Below are positions 36,416-52,347 of a stretch of 64,000 bases of DNA, in pieces. Positions within the stretch are counted from its first letter, which is position 1; the number at the start of each line of letters is the position of its first letter. The notes beneath the pieces are model-generated. The model did not search any database. It saw only the letters and a list, made by a program, of their open reading frames with translations, and was not told where the DNA came from. This DNA comes from Whitmania pigra (taxonomy: Eukaryota; Annelida; Clitellata; Hirudinida; Haemopidae), in contig JAJTWR010000299.1 of NCBI GenBank assembly GCA_021613335.1, positions 2,532,001 through 2,596,000 of the forward strand, in the 5' to 3' direction. The position numbers were made by a program, and so were the translations under genes.

Positions 36416-37103
36416 ATATCAATTTAATTTATTATTATTAATTGTTTAGTGTTACTATCAATAATGTTTATTTTAATGTCTATTATTAGTATTGATAATG
36501 TTATTGGATTTATTTGCAATTTATTAATTTTTGCTTCTAAAAAGTTATTGAATTTACTGATTCACTCGCGATTCGGTTTTTCAACAAAACAATTATTTAT
36601 CTACGCATCCAGTATGCAAGTGAAATTTGCATGAAAGTTACCTAGGCGCCTTGATGTGTTCAAGGTGTCTAAGCTTTAAAATACTTTGAATTTTTGTTTC
36701 AACCACAAAAATAACATATTAATTAAAATATTTATAATTATATTAAATTACAAAATGTAGTGTTCAATTATTGCAAATATTTCACGCTCTAGAAGCTTTA
36801 AAAACTGACGAAAGTTGTTTACATGGTGGCCTTGGATTCGTAAATAATCATAAGAGATGGTGCACCGGACTGTTTCGAAATAGCAATAAGCAATAAGAGT
36901 AGCAATCTGTGAAACTGCAAATGTTAAATGAAAATAAATTAAAATGAGAATAGTTTGTTGTTAATAACTTGTCAACGTTACCTTGCGAATAAAAACCTAG
37001 TTCTCTGCTGTTGCTTTGAGAAGGTTTTACGCTTAGCTAATGCAATAATATTTAAAAATAAACTTTTTAACCTCGATATATTTAATGAATTTCAGTAATA
37101 AAA

Positions 37104-40635
<3,532 letters not shown>

Positions 40636-43118
40636 AAGCTGATTTGAGCATTGTTGTTCGTAGTTTTGAAATAATTCTTATTATGGGAGTTTGTGTACGC
40701 GTATAATCAATCCTATTTATTCATCTTAACTCGAAGTTGCAACGTTGTCAAATACTCAACATCAGTTGAAACAGTTGTTGTTTTTAACGATTCAAATTGT
40801 TTCGGAGCTGTAAAGTCATTTAAATTTACTTTATTATCTTACACCAAGTTCGTAGAAATTTGAAGTTTATAATCTGCGTGTCATGTTCCGGTTGGACGCG
40901 ACATAAAGCAGACAAACGATGGAGCGGGACCTCAATGTGTTGCGATGTGAAGTTGTTGTCGATGCCCTCTTTCATAAAATTAGTTTAGGGTATCGCGCAC
41001 TGACGGCAAAAGCTTTTATTCGACGTCATTAAATCCAAGTTTCTATGAAGGCAAGCCCCAAGACTTGCCAAATGCAGGCGCTGATAGGTGAAGAAGTACG
41101 GGTTAGCCGAATGGGTATCTGTCTGCATACGGCGTTAATGGCCGCCAGCGCCCTTGGGAAGGAGCGCTATATAAATGGTTACAAGAAGCGCCTCTGACGC
41201 TATGCATATGGCGTTATATAAATGAAGTTACAATTACAATTAAAACAATAGGTAAAGATGTTTATGATCGCAATCTAAGTTCGAAATGCACGCAAGAAAC
41301 GTTTCATTAGAGGGATGCTGGATTTAATTTATCTTCTTACATCGCCCCCTGAGCAAAGCCACTGTCCCCTCCCCTCGAAAATAAATATCAACTTAAAATT
41401 AAATTTGAAAACATAATTGTTTGATGTTGAGATGTCAGCAATACAAAAAGTATTTTGCTTGAAATCAGAAATGAAAGTTTCATGTAAATGAAATTCTTTC
41501 CTCAGCACTAGCTTGCGTGAAAGTGATTTAAGTTTGACTAAAGTCGTCACGTTAATTGAGAGAACGAAATTGCACTTGAGAGATTATTGCGAAACAGAGT
41601 GAAGACAACGATAGCGACTTACAAAAAATATTAAATGCAAAATAGTTGAGATAAAAACGGAAGCCAACTTGATTGAAGATGAAAGTCGAAAGCAAAAAAC
41701 ATTTTGACAGATAGAGGAGGTATTATGAAAGTATCAATAAAGATATTGAAGAATGGTTTAATGATAACTCGGTTGAGATTATACTATTTGGTCGATTTAA
41801 GACCTTTCAATCAATAGCAGGTCTACAGGACAATGAAGTCATAAATTTTTGTAATAATTCTGAATTTAGTAATGCAGAAGCTGTACTTGTGGATTTGAAA
41901 TCTCCTAAATTTTTTATAAAGTCGATGGGTGGTTGCGGAAGGTACAAAGAGACGAATCTTTTGGACAATTTGATGTCTTGATTCATTATTACTTTTATAG
42001 TTTTGTTTGTCCAATAACAAGAGATAACTAATACTTTAACTATTTTAAAGTGGGCAAAATAAATATTTATAGTTTAAAATAACTGATAAATTAATGTTCA
42101 CATCCCTTTTTCATTGGAATGTTTTTATTTTCGGCACGATGTCTCCTAGAATTCGCTCGAGATTCAATGAATAATTCGAGCGACCGGGCTGCTGCTTTTA
42201 ACTCGGAGCTTAGGCATATTAGTATCTAACTTTTTGACAATTTTTAGACAGGTTAGCTATTAAAAGCCTTAATTATTCTCGGCGGAGTTAGTGAATTTGT
42301 TTCAATCTGTATTAATAACTAAAAGCCATCAACATCATGATTTATCCATGGGTAAAAAGTTTTCCTAGAGCAGACAGAAACTGAAATGCGTTCTTTTGTG
42401 ATTTGTTATCAAGATTGGTGTCAGGAACTTGCTCAGGACTACAAAGCATTGAATATGTTTATTATTGAGAAGTTCTTTAGCATGATAGGCTTAAGTTCAA
42501 AATGGAGATAAGCTTAGACACCTAAGTCTGAAATTCATTTCTACAACACGCAAATAAGGCTTTTTATAAAATGAAAAAAGTCAAAATTTAAAAAAAAGGT
42601 ATGTGTTATCAAATAACATACCATTATTAATAAATTAATAATTATGTCTTTTATTGGGTAACACCCAAAGATTAGCTTTATCAAAAGTTTAAACTTAAGA
42701 TCATATTCATAATATTGATAAATTAAAATTAGTTTGATTTTTATTTCTATTTAAGAGTAGACAACACAATAATAGTGTATTCAATATCTGGTAACCATGT
42801 ACAATAATTGTACTATTTGTTTGATACAAGCAGTTTATTTTAATTGATTGATCTTGTTTAAAATTATGAAATGTCTCTATCTTGAGGATAAACATGTGGT
42901 TAAGAACTTCACCTTTGTGAGGCTCTGTTAGTTCCATTCCTAGCCACTCGCAAGAGTTTCTGTAACTTTTTCTATTCAAATTAGGAAAATCTATTCAGTC
43001 AATGTCAGTTCATTCACTAGCATGAACATTACCATTGATGTTCAGTTAGTTTGGTTGTTTAATCATTGATTATGCTTATGATTTTGTCTTTTAATTGTAG
43101 ACTTTGAAAGATTTAAAA
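40636..43118. other. Intergenic spacer, MAK to winged-helix gene
   Basis: Contains one SINE (41090-41245) and otherwise AT-rich unique sequence. The acceptor-like TTTTAATTGTAG at 43089-43100, 18 bases before the next ATG, suggests that a 5' UTR exon of the following gene lies in this spacer. Confidence 0.45.
41090..41245 (+). repeat. tRNA-derived SINE, internally deleted
   Basis: Begins with the A-box-like GGTTAGCCGAATGGGT (41101), skips the B-box region, and continues with GAGCGCTATATAAATGGTT, ACAAGAAGCGCCTCTGACGC and TATGCATATGGCGTTATATAA to the ACAATTACAATT tail. The 3' half is nearly identical to the copy at 49256. Confidence 0.75.
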
Positions 43119-44615
43119 ATGTCTGAAGAAGCAGGACAAAGAACCATGTTGTATTTCTTTGAGATTCTCATGAATATGAACAAGCCAGTTTCTCTGTCAT
43201 ATCTCATGGGACATTTTACTAAGAGAAGTTTTACAGCAGAAATGAGATTTGCAACTGGTGGAACAGAGTCTGGTCTCAGAAATTTATTTTCAAAATATCC
43301 TTCTATTTTCACTCTTCAAGGGAATTGTGTTGGACTGACCGATTGGCAGACTTCAAACGATTCCAATTCCATTTCGAGGGAGAGTTCCGATTCTGATTTG
43401 ACAAACAACAACAAAAATAGTTTTATTCCCAATGTCTCAGCCGAAATGGAGGCAGTAAAATTTTTCCAAGACAAGTTCATTAAAAGGAGTTCCAGAGAAA
43501 TGGCCGTCAAAAGCTTGGCCGGTCACCTTTCTCAAGCATCCCTATCCATCAGAAAAGTGGTCGGACCTCAGTTACAGTTCAGGTCGTGGTTATTGCGACA
43601 TCCGCACATATTCGAGGTCGAAGGAGAAAATGTGAGGCTTCAAGATGACGTGGCAGCTCTTATACTTGATGTCGATCTTACGGAGAACGAAATACTTTGT
43701 TGTCAAAACCATACTTCTCAAAAGAGTAAGTCAGAACTCATGGCCATTGTATTTCTTGGGGATCTTATCAAGCAGCATCCTGGTTTAAAAACTACTGAAA
43801 TTCAGGATAAAATAGGTTTGGCTCCTACAGAAATACAAAACTTTATCAATTCCAAAAATGTTGAAAACTTTGTCCAAACAAATTCATCCTTTTTCTCGAT
43901 TGAAAATGAAGTCATTTGTGAAGTGAAATCACCCAATCATGGCCTGGTGAGAGTCAATGATTTAGAAAAAGTTGAAATCTCGGAAGAAGAAAATCTGGCA
44001 GGGGCTATTATTGGCAAGGGAAGAATTTACCACATAGCTAAACTTTGGGGCATTATTGATCTTGGGCAGCATGATCATGTCTTTTTTGACAGATCCATCC
44101 TTCCAAAATCCATGCTAGATCTGAAGAAAGAGTACAAAGTTGGTCAAATTTTGTGCTTCAAAGCGCTGCCTGCTCCGAAGACGAGTAGGGCAAGGTGGAA
44201 AGCTGTCAAAGTTTGGAAGCCCACCTGCTACTTGAACAACCTGGACGACCTGGATAAGAGCATGTCTGAAGAGACGTCGAAAGTGGAGGAGGAGATATAC
44301 AGGCTGGTGTTGGCAGACCATCCCATAGATGACATTCTGTCATCAGATGACGAAAACTCTTGGAATGATGTCTACGGGGAAACGCCCCTGAAGAACGGAG
44401 TTGACGAAATTAAGGCTTCGGAATTGCATTCAATGGAATCAGATGAAAAAGCTGATTCAGTAGGAGGAGAGAACAACTTGAATTCTTCAGTGCAACACAG
44501 TAATCATCATCATGACACTCAAGCAAAAAATGGCCACATTTTGAAATATGTGTCTGTAGCTTGTCAGACTCATTCGACAGGAGACATTATTGCAACCCAG
44601 CTGTATCAGGCATGA
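43119..44615 (+). CDS. Winged-helix-repeat protein with cold-shock/S1-like domain, possibly Egalitarian-like
   Basis: Single-exon frame of 498 residues; I chose the ATG at 43119 (MSEEAGQRTMLYFF) because no in-frame ATG precedes it after the likely 5' UTR acceptor at 43100. Residues 6-76, 109-178 and 203-268 look like three copies of one fold: a helical start (LYFFEILMNM, AVKFFQDKFI, AIVFLGDLIK), a middle helix (EMRFATGGTESGLRNLFSKY; LQFRSWLLRH), then a strand pair F-x-L/V-x-GN/GE-x-V-x-L (IFTLQGNCVGL, IFEVEGENVRL, FFSIENEVICEV). This resembles the winged-helix repeats at the N-terminus of Egalitarian-type proteins. Residues 294-368 (GKGRIYHIAKLWGIIDLG, HVFFDRSI, VGQILCFKAL) look like a cold-shock/S1 nucleic-acid-binding barrel. 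An acidic Ser-rich tail follows. No exonuclease domain is present. RNA binding is inferred; the family call is tentative. Confidence 0.7.
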   Translation: MSEEAGQRTMLYFFEILMNMNKPVSLSYLMGHFTKRSFTAEMRFATGGTESGLRNLFSKYPSIFTLQGNCVGLTDWQTSNDSNSISRESSDSDLTNNNKNSFIPNVSAEMEAVKFFQDKFIKRSSREMAVKSLAGHLSQASLSIRKVVGPQLQFRSWLLRHPHIFEVEGENVRLQDDVAALILDVDLTENEILCCQNHTSQKSKSELMAIVFLGDLIKQHPGLKTTEIQDKIGLAPTEIQNFINSKNVENFVQTNSSFFSIENEVICEVKSPNHGLVRVNDLEKVEISEEENLAGAIIGKGRIYHIAKLWGIIDLGQHDHVFFDRSILPKSMLDLKKEYKVGQILCFKALPAPKTSRARWKAVKVWKPTCYLNNLDDLDKSMSEETSKVEEEIYRLVLADHPIDDILSSDDENSWNDVYGETPLKNGVDEIKASELHSMESDEKADSVGGENNLNSSVQHSNHHHDTQAKNGHILKYVSVACQTHSTGDIIATQLYQA

Positions 44616-46188
44616 TAATTAAGTCACAAAAATAACGTACACGGGGATTTCTTAGTTATGTTTGTTATAATTTGTAGATGCCTGTTCGTTATGTTCTCAC
44701 AATAGCTATTGAAAGACTTCAATGTTTTGATGGTTAAAATCTATAGCTATTTCATGTCATGATATTGTTGATTTTTCAATACTATTTGGTTACATTTTAT
44801 CAAATTTTGCAGAATGCTTAAAGTGAACATACAAATTTTTAATGCTTGTAATGATATTTTTTTATTTACAATCACTGCACCAACATTTAATCGCTGCAAC
44901 CCTTAAAGCTCATATCTTCAATCTCAGAACATATATTTATATAATTTGCCCTGATGAATCATGTTTTATCATTTGGATTTTGTTTTTGAGGGCTTACGAT
45001 CAGGCGTGTTTCGTCACGAAGTTTCAAGATTTCTGAGATGCTGCCTCCGTAGATGGAATCTGCAAAATCGTTGAACATTGTCGTTGATTGCTATTTTGTA
45101 TCGATGAAACCTAGATTTTTGTAAAGCCTTTACAAACCTGTCATTTATTTTGCTATTAATAACCACAAATTTTGTATTTTGAACAAGCTGAAGGAAATTT
45201 TACTAAATATAACACTGAATTAATTATCTTGTATCACCTCTTGTAAGATATCTGACATATCCTTTAAATTTTATTTCTAAAATGTTTTAGTTTGTGTTCT
45301 TTTTGGAGAGTATTTTACTTATTGCTAAGATTAATTAATAGAATATTAAATAAAGAATACGAGATATCTAAATCTGTATTCAAATTTCTCTTAGGTCATG
45401 CACTAGTGTGCCTGTCTTTCACTCACATCTAGATAGGAAAGCTTCAGATCAGCAGCCAGGACTACCTCATCAATGCAGCATATTAGAGCATTGGATGACA
45501 GGTCTACAGATGCTGTTCTTATTTCTTTTAATTGAAATTTCAACGTGAAAGTGATATCTTGTTTTCAAGATTGAGTTATCAATAACTGCAAAGAGGGAAG
45601 TCATGTAATTTTTCTGGTGAATGGCCAGATTTTTGTAAAGTGAACGGACCAATAGCGGACGCGAAATCGCTCAAATCTGTCGCTGCTATTGTTTATTAGG
45701 ATCAAAGCTAAATGATTAGGTCGGAGCGACCAAATTCTTAAGAATTCTTAGGTGATGCTGGAGCCATAGACGTCATTTCAGCATTTTCCAAATGAGCAAA
45801 CCCTCGCACAAGTTAAGGAAACGACCTTTTTTTGTTACTAGCCAAAATTCAGGAGAGGGGGACAAACCCTCATAAAGCATGAGAATATAACCTTTTTTGC
45901 GTCTAGTAAATAGGGAACTGCCCCCCTCTCCAAAAAAAAATTTGCGTCCCTGGCTAGAGCATTCACTCAAATTTCTTATTCATCTTTTTTATTAAATTTT
46001 TTTTATAAATATTTGTTCAAATTTTATGGTTTTTAAGTTTATTACGTAATTGCAAATTATTTCTTGAAACGTCAGTATAACTTTTTCAGTTGAAATATTT
46101 TCGTGTTATTTTTGTTGGATCTAGATAAGTTTACTTTTAGACGTTTTTTTTGTAAACAAATTTTTCGTCGAGGCGTGCATGCTTAACA
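44616..46188. other. 3' UTR and spacer before TRMT13
   Basis: AATAAAG at about 45351 may end the upstream 3' UTR. A MITE occupies 45768-45952. No gene is recognised. Confidence 0.4.
45768..45952. mobile_element. MITE, AGGGACGTCATTT family, copy 2
   Basis: Starts GACGTCATTTCAGCATTTTC, matching the inverted right end of the copy at 36236 (GACGTCATTTCAGCATTTTT), and ends TTTGCGTCCCTG. The interior keeps GGACAAACCCTC, CATAAAGCATGAGA and repeated AACCTTTTTT / CGACCTTTTTT blocks seen in copy 1. Confidence 0.7.
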
Positions 46189-48691
46189 ATGGAGAATAAC
46201 ACCGATTTGTTTATTAAGACGGAACGAAGTATAAATGAAAATCGCATTGCTCAACATTGTTTATTTTGGTTAAGCAAGAGGAATAGATATTGCCTTACCC
46301 CTCCTTTGGAAAGTCTAAGATTTTGTGAAATTCACGCACGAATTGTGGATAATGATCCGGAAAAATGTGACTATTCCAATGTTAGAAGGAGAGATGACGG
46401 TGAGATAATTTTGTAATTAGTAATTAATTGGGAAGTTTACTACCTTTAGTTAATAAAATTGCGAAAATATTACTCTTGAAACGTATTGCTTATTTTCATT
46501 AGTAGAAGACAATGAAGAATCAAAAACTTGTAGATTCTGGCTAGAAAGAAAAAAACGATTTTGCAAAGTTTTACCAAAAGAGGGTCTACTTCACTGCACA
46601 GAGCATGCCAATCACATGGAGGTGGTAAAATGGCAATCTAAAAACATTAACAGTTGACATAACCTGTGCTATGCTACTACATCATGTTCCACCATTATGT
46701 GTTTATAATGAAAATGTAAATAATGCAGGTGGGATCAAATAGAGCCAGGATTCCCTGTACGTATGACCCACGACAGTTAGCATATATTTATCATTCTTCC
46801 TTAATTTCATGATGATTATTAAATCAATTATAATTTGACTTCTGAATTAGCTCATGCTTTGCTGATCAATTGGAAAGTCATTTGAAGAAGTGTAATAGTA
46901 GACCTTCCCTAAACCCTGTTGGTGCTTTTTGAAAGCATGCATTTTCAAATCTCTCATGAGATCGATGTGATTTGAATATCTTGAATTTGCTTTAATACAC
47001 CAGGTGTATTTCGAGGAAGGGATTAATTCAGGAAGTTCACTTAATTTCTCACAAGAAACTTCAAAGGTATAAAAATAAATGGCTTGACCATTTGGCAGCA
47101 GTTGAGTTGTTATTTATTGTTTCAAGGTAGCACTGCAGGACGTTGACATTGAAGAATTGAGTAAAATTATATCTAAAGTCAGAAGTATTCATGAGAGTGA
47201 GTTTGTTAAATGCATTATTTAATTTATTGTAAGTGTTTGAAGAAGTTCTTTAAATTTTTTTTAAATAGAGTATATGTCCAGAATAAAAAAAGACATTAAG
47301 ACACATGAGGTCTTTGCGGCCTCATTTGGCGATCCTTCCAACGGTGTCTCAGCTCTAAAACACCTTAAACAGCAAGTTGTAGAAGTTTCGTTGTTGAAAA
47401 AACAGAACTTGGATCTAATATTTATTTTTAATGAATTTATTAATTATTTATTATTTTTAATGAATTTTTATGAATTCATTTCTTTTCCAGGCATCTTTGG
47501 TGGGTCACATGAATTGTATGCATTTCTTGGACGGTGCAACGACTTATGTGGAGTTTGGAGCCGGAAGGGGTTTCAAAACATTTCCGTTAAAAAATTGTGG
47601 ATTCCCTTAACAGCAATTGTTATTTAACAATTTTAGGAGGGCTCTCTCACTGGGTGCAACTGGCTAATACCAGAGATGATTGCAAATTTTTATTGGTTGA
47701 CAAGAGCAGTGTTAGGTATAAGGTTGGTTCTTACAATTTTAAGTAATCATCTTAAATTATATTTATTAAAAAAGTAAGGTTATTCAAGTTATCATTTTAA
47801 ATCATGAAAACATGAAAATCTCTTTCAGAAGGATAGTTACCACAAAGGACCTGACCAAGGTCCAAGTTTTGAAAGGTTGAAGATAAACATCCAGGATTTA
47901 GTGCTTGGTTAAACTTTAAAATCTGAAGATTTTAAAAATCAAAAGTTCTGCTTTTAAACATGAATCCTCTCCTTTCCAGAAAAAGTTCGTAGTTGTTACG
48001 AGTCCGGAAGCGACATCGTTGGCATCGGCAAACATCTCTGTGGAAATGCTACTGGTAATCTCAAATATTTCTTATAAGCAACTTTATCATCCAACTTTGT
48101 TTATTATTTTGTTTTCAGATTTCATGCTCAGGTGTATAGCAAATTCAGAGAAGTCCTTGTAAGTGAACAATGGTTGAATAAATACTGATACGATTTCTTG
48201 TTTTATTTGCATACTTTTCCTATTTCAGGAAAATGAGAGGCATTGTACTGGCCACTTGTTGTCACCACAGATGCGAATGGAAGTCTTACGTCGGGCAAGA
48301 CTGGTTCTCCAAAGAAAATTTGGATGAAAGGTTTTTTCACATACTCACAAAGATCTCTGCTTGGGCAACTTGTGGAACTCGACATGCAAATGGTTAATTT
48401 GCCTTAATTCCCGGTTCAATATGCATTATTTATATAATTTAAGTACATAAAACATCTACAGAGGAACACATGGATTCTGAGAGCTACAATCATCCAAGGT
48501 ACGGAAGTCTTAAACCAGAGGAGAGGGAGATGATTGGTTTTCTGGCAAAAAATATCATTGATTTTGGGAGGATCTCATTCCTTGAAGATCATGGGTTCCA
48601 GGCAGAGATTGTCGAATATGTCTGCAAGACAATCACACTTGAGAGTTATGCAATTATGGCAAAGAAGATTGAAAATTTGATGGATAAGTAG
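46189..48691 (+). CDS. TRMT13: tRNA:m4X (2'-O-methyl) methyltransferase TRM13
   Basis: TRM13 uses S-adenosylmethionine to 2'-O-methylate position 4 of the acceptor stem of some tRNAs. Fourteen exons (46189-46399, 46503-46621, 46729-46775, 46851-46917, 47004-47066, 47127-47196, 47269-47375, 47491-47569, 47637-47722, 47829-47907, 47980-48054, 48119-48158, 48229-48392, 48462-48691) join to 478 residues (human 481). Domains: a CCCH-type finger CRFWLERKKRFC (Cys80, 91, 102, His105) as in other TRM13s, preceded by a second copy CLFWLSKRNRYC (Cys24, 35, 46, His49) with the same spacing; the CHHC U11-48K-type finger IPCTYDPRHSCFADQL; ALKHLKQQASLVGHM; the SAM motif VEFGAGRG (248-255); IVGIGKHLCGNAT (about 322-334); and ATCCHHRCEWKSYVG (about 356-370). 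ISAWATCG completes the core. All key motifs are intact. Confidence 0.95.
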
Positions 48692-49255
48692 AATTTAGAA
48701 AAATGAAACATAACTAGGTGATTGATATAAATAGATAACTGATTGTTCTTTGCAACAAAATCACTTAAATCCAATTTTTTTTGAGAAGCGGGGTTTGTGC
48801 ATTTAAGAAATATGACTGGGGTGTGAATAACTTTGAAATTTAGCAGTACCTTCATAGGAGAAAAGCAAATTGCTGGAGAATTATCCATACAAAATCATGG
48901 TTGATTGGTGACTAGTATGTGTTTTGCATCAAATTCTTTGGGAAGGCAGACTTGCTTCATTAACATTTCAGATTGTTACTTACTTTGAATGAAGGTCTAT
49001 TATTAGCTGGTTGCAATAATACAAATGGGTGGATTTTAATTTAAAGGATCAAGCAATCTGAGAAACAATTAATTATTCATAAATTAGATGTGCATCTCCA
49101 ACCACTTTCTCCTGCCTTCATTTCCAATAACTTGGTTAAAACACCATTTCCCCAATCCACATTTCTAGTGTTCCCCAATCTTCGTATCTTCAACGTTCTG
49201 AATTTCATGAATTTTTCATTTACTTCGAATTTTTTAGATTTCTTGAATTGAATAG

Positions 49256-49440
49256 AATATTGTAATTGTATTTTATTTATATGGCGCCATATGCATAGCG
49301 TCAGAGACGCTTCTTGTAACCATTTATATAACGCTTGAGGCAGTGCAGGCTTGGTTTCGAACACGACACATTACGACTGTTGCCATTACCGCCTTATGCA
49401 GGGACGTGACCCGTTCGGCCAATCCGCACGCCGAAGGTGA
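49256..49440 (-). repeat. tRNA-derived SINE, near full length
   Basis: On the minus strand it reads ATTGGCCGAACGGGTCACG (A-box-like), TGTGTCGTGTTCGAAACC (B box GTTCGAAACC), then CACTGCCTCAAGCGTTATAT, AACCATTTATAT-region complement AAATGGTTACAAGAAGCG, TATGCATATGGCGCCATATA and an ATACAATTACAATA tail. Spacing between the two boxes is about 55 bases, as in tRNA genes with an insertion. This is the best copy for defining the family. Confidence 0.8.
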
Positions 49441-49716
49441 GCAAAATTTACCCAAAACTAGGTGTACATCTGTTATCTCCCAAATAGACCGTGGTCTAAT
49501 TTGCCTTTAAAAAGCCGTCAGCCTCTCCAAACCAAGCACAATGGCGGGTAAAACGATCCGTTGCATTTAGTGTCTTCAAGGTCGGATGCGAATCGAATTT
49601 CCTTCCGTCTGAAATTGTGTTGCTGCTTTCAGTCATATTCCATCATCATCATAATTCCTCCTATGACAGCTGGATCATCATGACATTTTATTAGATAAAT
49701 GCATGTAACATGTGCT

Positions 49717-49827
49717 GGGACGTCATTGTGTGGGGGGCCGGGGGTAGGCAACGACCTCTTCCTGACTTTAGCCGCAAAAAAAGGTCGTCTCACGTTATGC
49801 GAGAATCCCGCGGAAGTGGCGTTCCTA
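49717..49827. mobile_element. MITE, AGGGACGTCATTT family, fragment
   Basis: GGGACGTCATTG at the left, then CAACGACCTCTTCCTGACTT, AAAAAAAGGTCGTCTCACGT, TATGCGAGAATCCC and GGCGTTCCTACG at the right. The order of blocks matches the copy at 36236-36415 with the central part shortened. Confidence 0.6.
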
Positions 49828-52347
49828 CGTATATGTTATCATATTAAGTAGTCCCGGATTTATAGTTTAGGGGTGATTGGGGTGGCCCAGGGGACCCGAC
49901 CAACCAATAAATATTTTTTTATTTGTCGACTTCCGAGGGGGAAAAATTGGTGCGAAGCGGGTCCACACCCATTGTTTGCTTGTCTGGGTCACCAAATGTA
50001 CTCTGCCTGGTTATGTACGGCCCTTAATTCATATAAATCTAAGCTTTCGCTTGGGATTTTTCTCATTAACGTAACAAACTTTATTTATATTTTTATTCAA
50101 ACAAAGTCAAAAGGCTGTCAACCACTTAAACGACCAAATTACAAATTGCTACCAAAGTAACAAATTAGCAAAAGGAAGGCTGTAGAGGAGCGACAGAGAT
50201 CATTATCCAATAGACTTAAAAACAAATGTGTCAAAGAACGAAATTGTCTCCAATTGTCATTCATTGAATCTAAGGCAGAGATTTTCAAAGGCCCCGGCCC
50301 TCTAAGATCTCTAATCCGTGGGGAAAATTAAAAACGCAGCCTGCACAAAATCTACCGAGTATTATGTGCCAAAACTACATAGCTTATGATAACTTTAATA
50401 CCGTTGAAGTCTGACATGCACGTTGCCAAACTTCCAAGAACGTTTCTCTGATCTCGATCTCTTCGAAAATCCATTGAAGACTTGCAAATGAAAGTTATCG
50501 ATTTGCTATCCAATGATAGTATGAAAGACAAATTTGATCGAATTCTACAAATGCTTTCTATCTGACCAATATGTGTTTACGTAAAATAGTTTGCTCCTGA
50601 ATTCATTTCAGCCTTTGGCACTGCGTTTTTGTGTGAGAAGACTTTAAAAGACGAAGTATATTATAATAATAACATTCATCATCATCATCATCGTTAATAA
50701 TAATAACATTCATTATCATTATAATATATAGTTAATAATAATAATAACATTCATCATCATCACTTACTGGGAATTCCTCGTTCATTGGGGAAAATTACAA
50801 AACCCAATCCCAACTTATGATCGATTGGAACCACTCACTTTTAACCGCAGTTGTGTAGAATTTTCTCAGAAAGTCATCAGTTTCATGTTTCTCACATTAA
50901 TCAGAGCTAAAAAAAAACATGTTAATTGTTATTGGCATTCTGATTGCAATTCCGCACTGCATCAGACCTCAGGAATAGCTTATTCGTTGTCTTTTTGGTA
51001 AATTGAATTTGCAGGATATCGCCATAAAAAATTAGTTTTTTAATAATTCACCGCAATTTAGTAAACTTAATTTCTTTTACGTTTTGCCCGCCGAGACTCC
51101 AGAAATCAGCAATGTGGACCTCAGCTAAAAACCTTTAGAGACCCATGATCTAGGGTTTAAATTTTGGTTTAAATTAAGTTGACGGGTAGTCAAGTTAAAG
51201 CGGGTCACAGTTGAGGAGTGTAGAATGTCAGCCGGTAGCCTTTTTAATAATTTTCATAACTATGAACCCCTAGGCAGAATTACTTTAGAAATTATTGGAC
51301 AACTTTATTCATTTGTTTCACTGCTACGGTTCAGACAGAAACTGATTAAAAATGCCCATACCTGTTTCCACCGTGTTGGAATAATAAGCAATGTCGTTAA
51401 TTTTCGATGTTCTAGTAAAGTTAGTTGACTAATTATGTGGCATATATAAGCGTAACATTAATTAATATTGCCCTTCTGGCTTTGAGAGCGCTGACTTATA
51501 AAATAGGAATTCGAGAGGAAAAATTCCACCAAAATCGCAAAACATTTTCTGAATGCTTTAATGCTTTAAAGTTCTCATGATGCTAAATTTGGCGGTCGGT
51601 TTGACGTAAATTCTATATTTATTATTCTTGTTCTAAATTTGATATCTAACATTTCTCCGGTCTATTCCTTTGTTGCCGGTGATAGACAACCGGATTCTCA
51701 ACTTTCATTGTTAAACATTTAATTTTTTAGTTTGACGCTTGCATTCCAGTCCAGATCTACACTCACTAAAAACCATTCTATCACTTACAAATATGAATAA
51801 ACAAATTACTCATGTTTTATTTTTGAAATAAAAACTTCAAATTATTCAACTCATTGCAAGTGCATTCTCTTCGCTAATCTTCGCTAGTAGTTTGACACCA
51901 CTGATTTAATGTGGCAATCGGTCTAATTCCAACCCGTGAGAGAATGTTTGGAGTATCAAATGTTAAAAAAAAAGCCATGCGGTTCGCTGACGATTCCCCG
52001 GGGATATCGACGCCAACCCAGCAGCCAAACTCATTTGTTGACAAAATTCGCGCTTAAGAAGCAGAATACATTTTTTGAATATTCTTGTATGCTTATTCAA
52101 ATAACGATTTCGAGTTTGTTAAATTTAATTGATTAACTCGTGTTTGTTGCGATTTTCCATGTTAAACAAGAAGCACAAAGAAACGTTTTTATTACAAAAT
52201 TTCGAATAAATAAGTTAAATGAAGTCTTAGAAAATGTGTTCTTCCTTGGATGCAATTAAAATTAATTTTAAATTTTTAAATATACCTATTTGAGCAATAC
52301 AAACACTTACAAAGTACAAGCGCGTGATACAAAATGTTTGAAAAGTC

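Larger units (their letters stand above)
34606..37103. other. Intergenic spacer with MITEs, HES/hAT to MAK
   Basis: Holds a second copy of the GGGCGGATTTAGG family (34978-35140) and a GGGACGTCATTT-family MITE (36236-36415), with a related fragment of the 24083 element at about 36165-36230. No gene was recognised in the remaining AT-rich sequence. The MAK promoter should lie in its right end. Confidence 0.45.
48692..52347. other. Intergenic spacer with SINE and MITE fragments
   Basis: Holds a SINE (49256-49440), a third AGGGACG-family fragment (49717-49827), a probable further inverted-repeat element beginning AGTCCCGGATTTATAG (about 49852) and ending TGTACGGCCCTT (50025), and CAT/AAT microsatellite tracts (50665-50765). 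No gene is recognised. Confidence 0.45.

Noticed and set aside
49873..50160. Plus-strand frame of 95 residues
   Set aside because: Falls in a probable inverted-repeat element (about 49852-50025) and contains no known domain.
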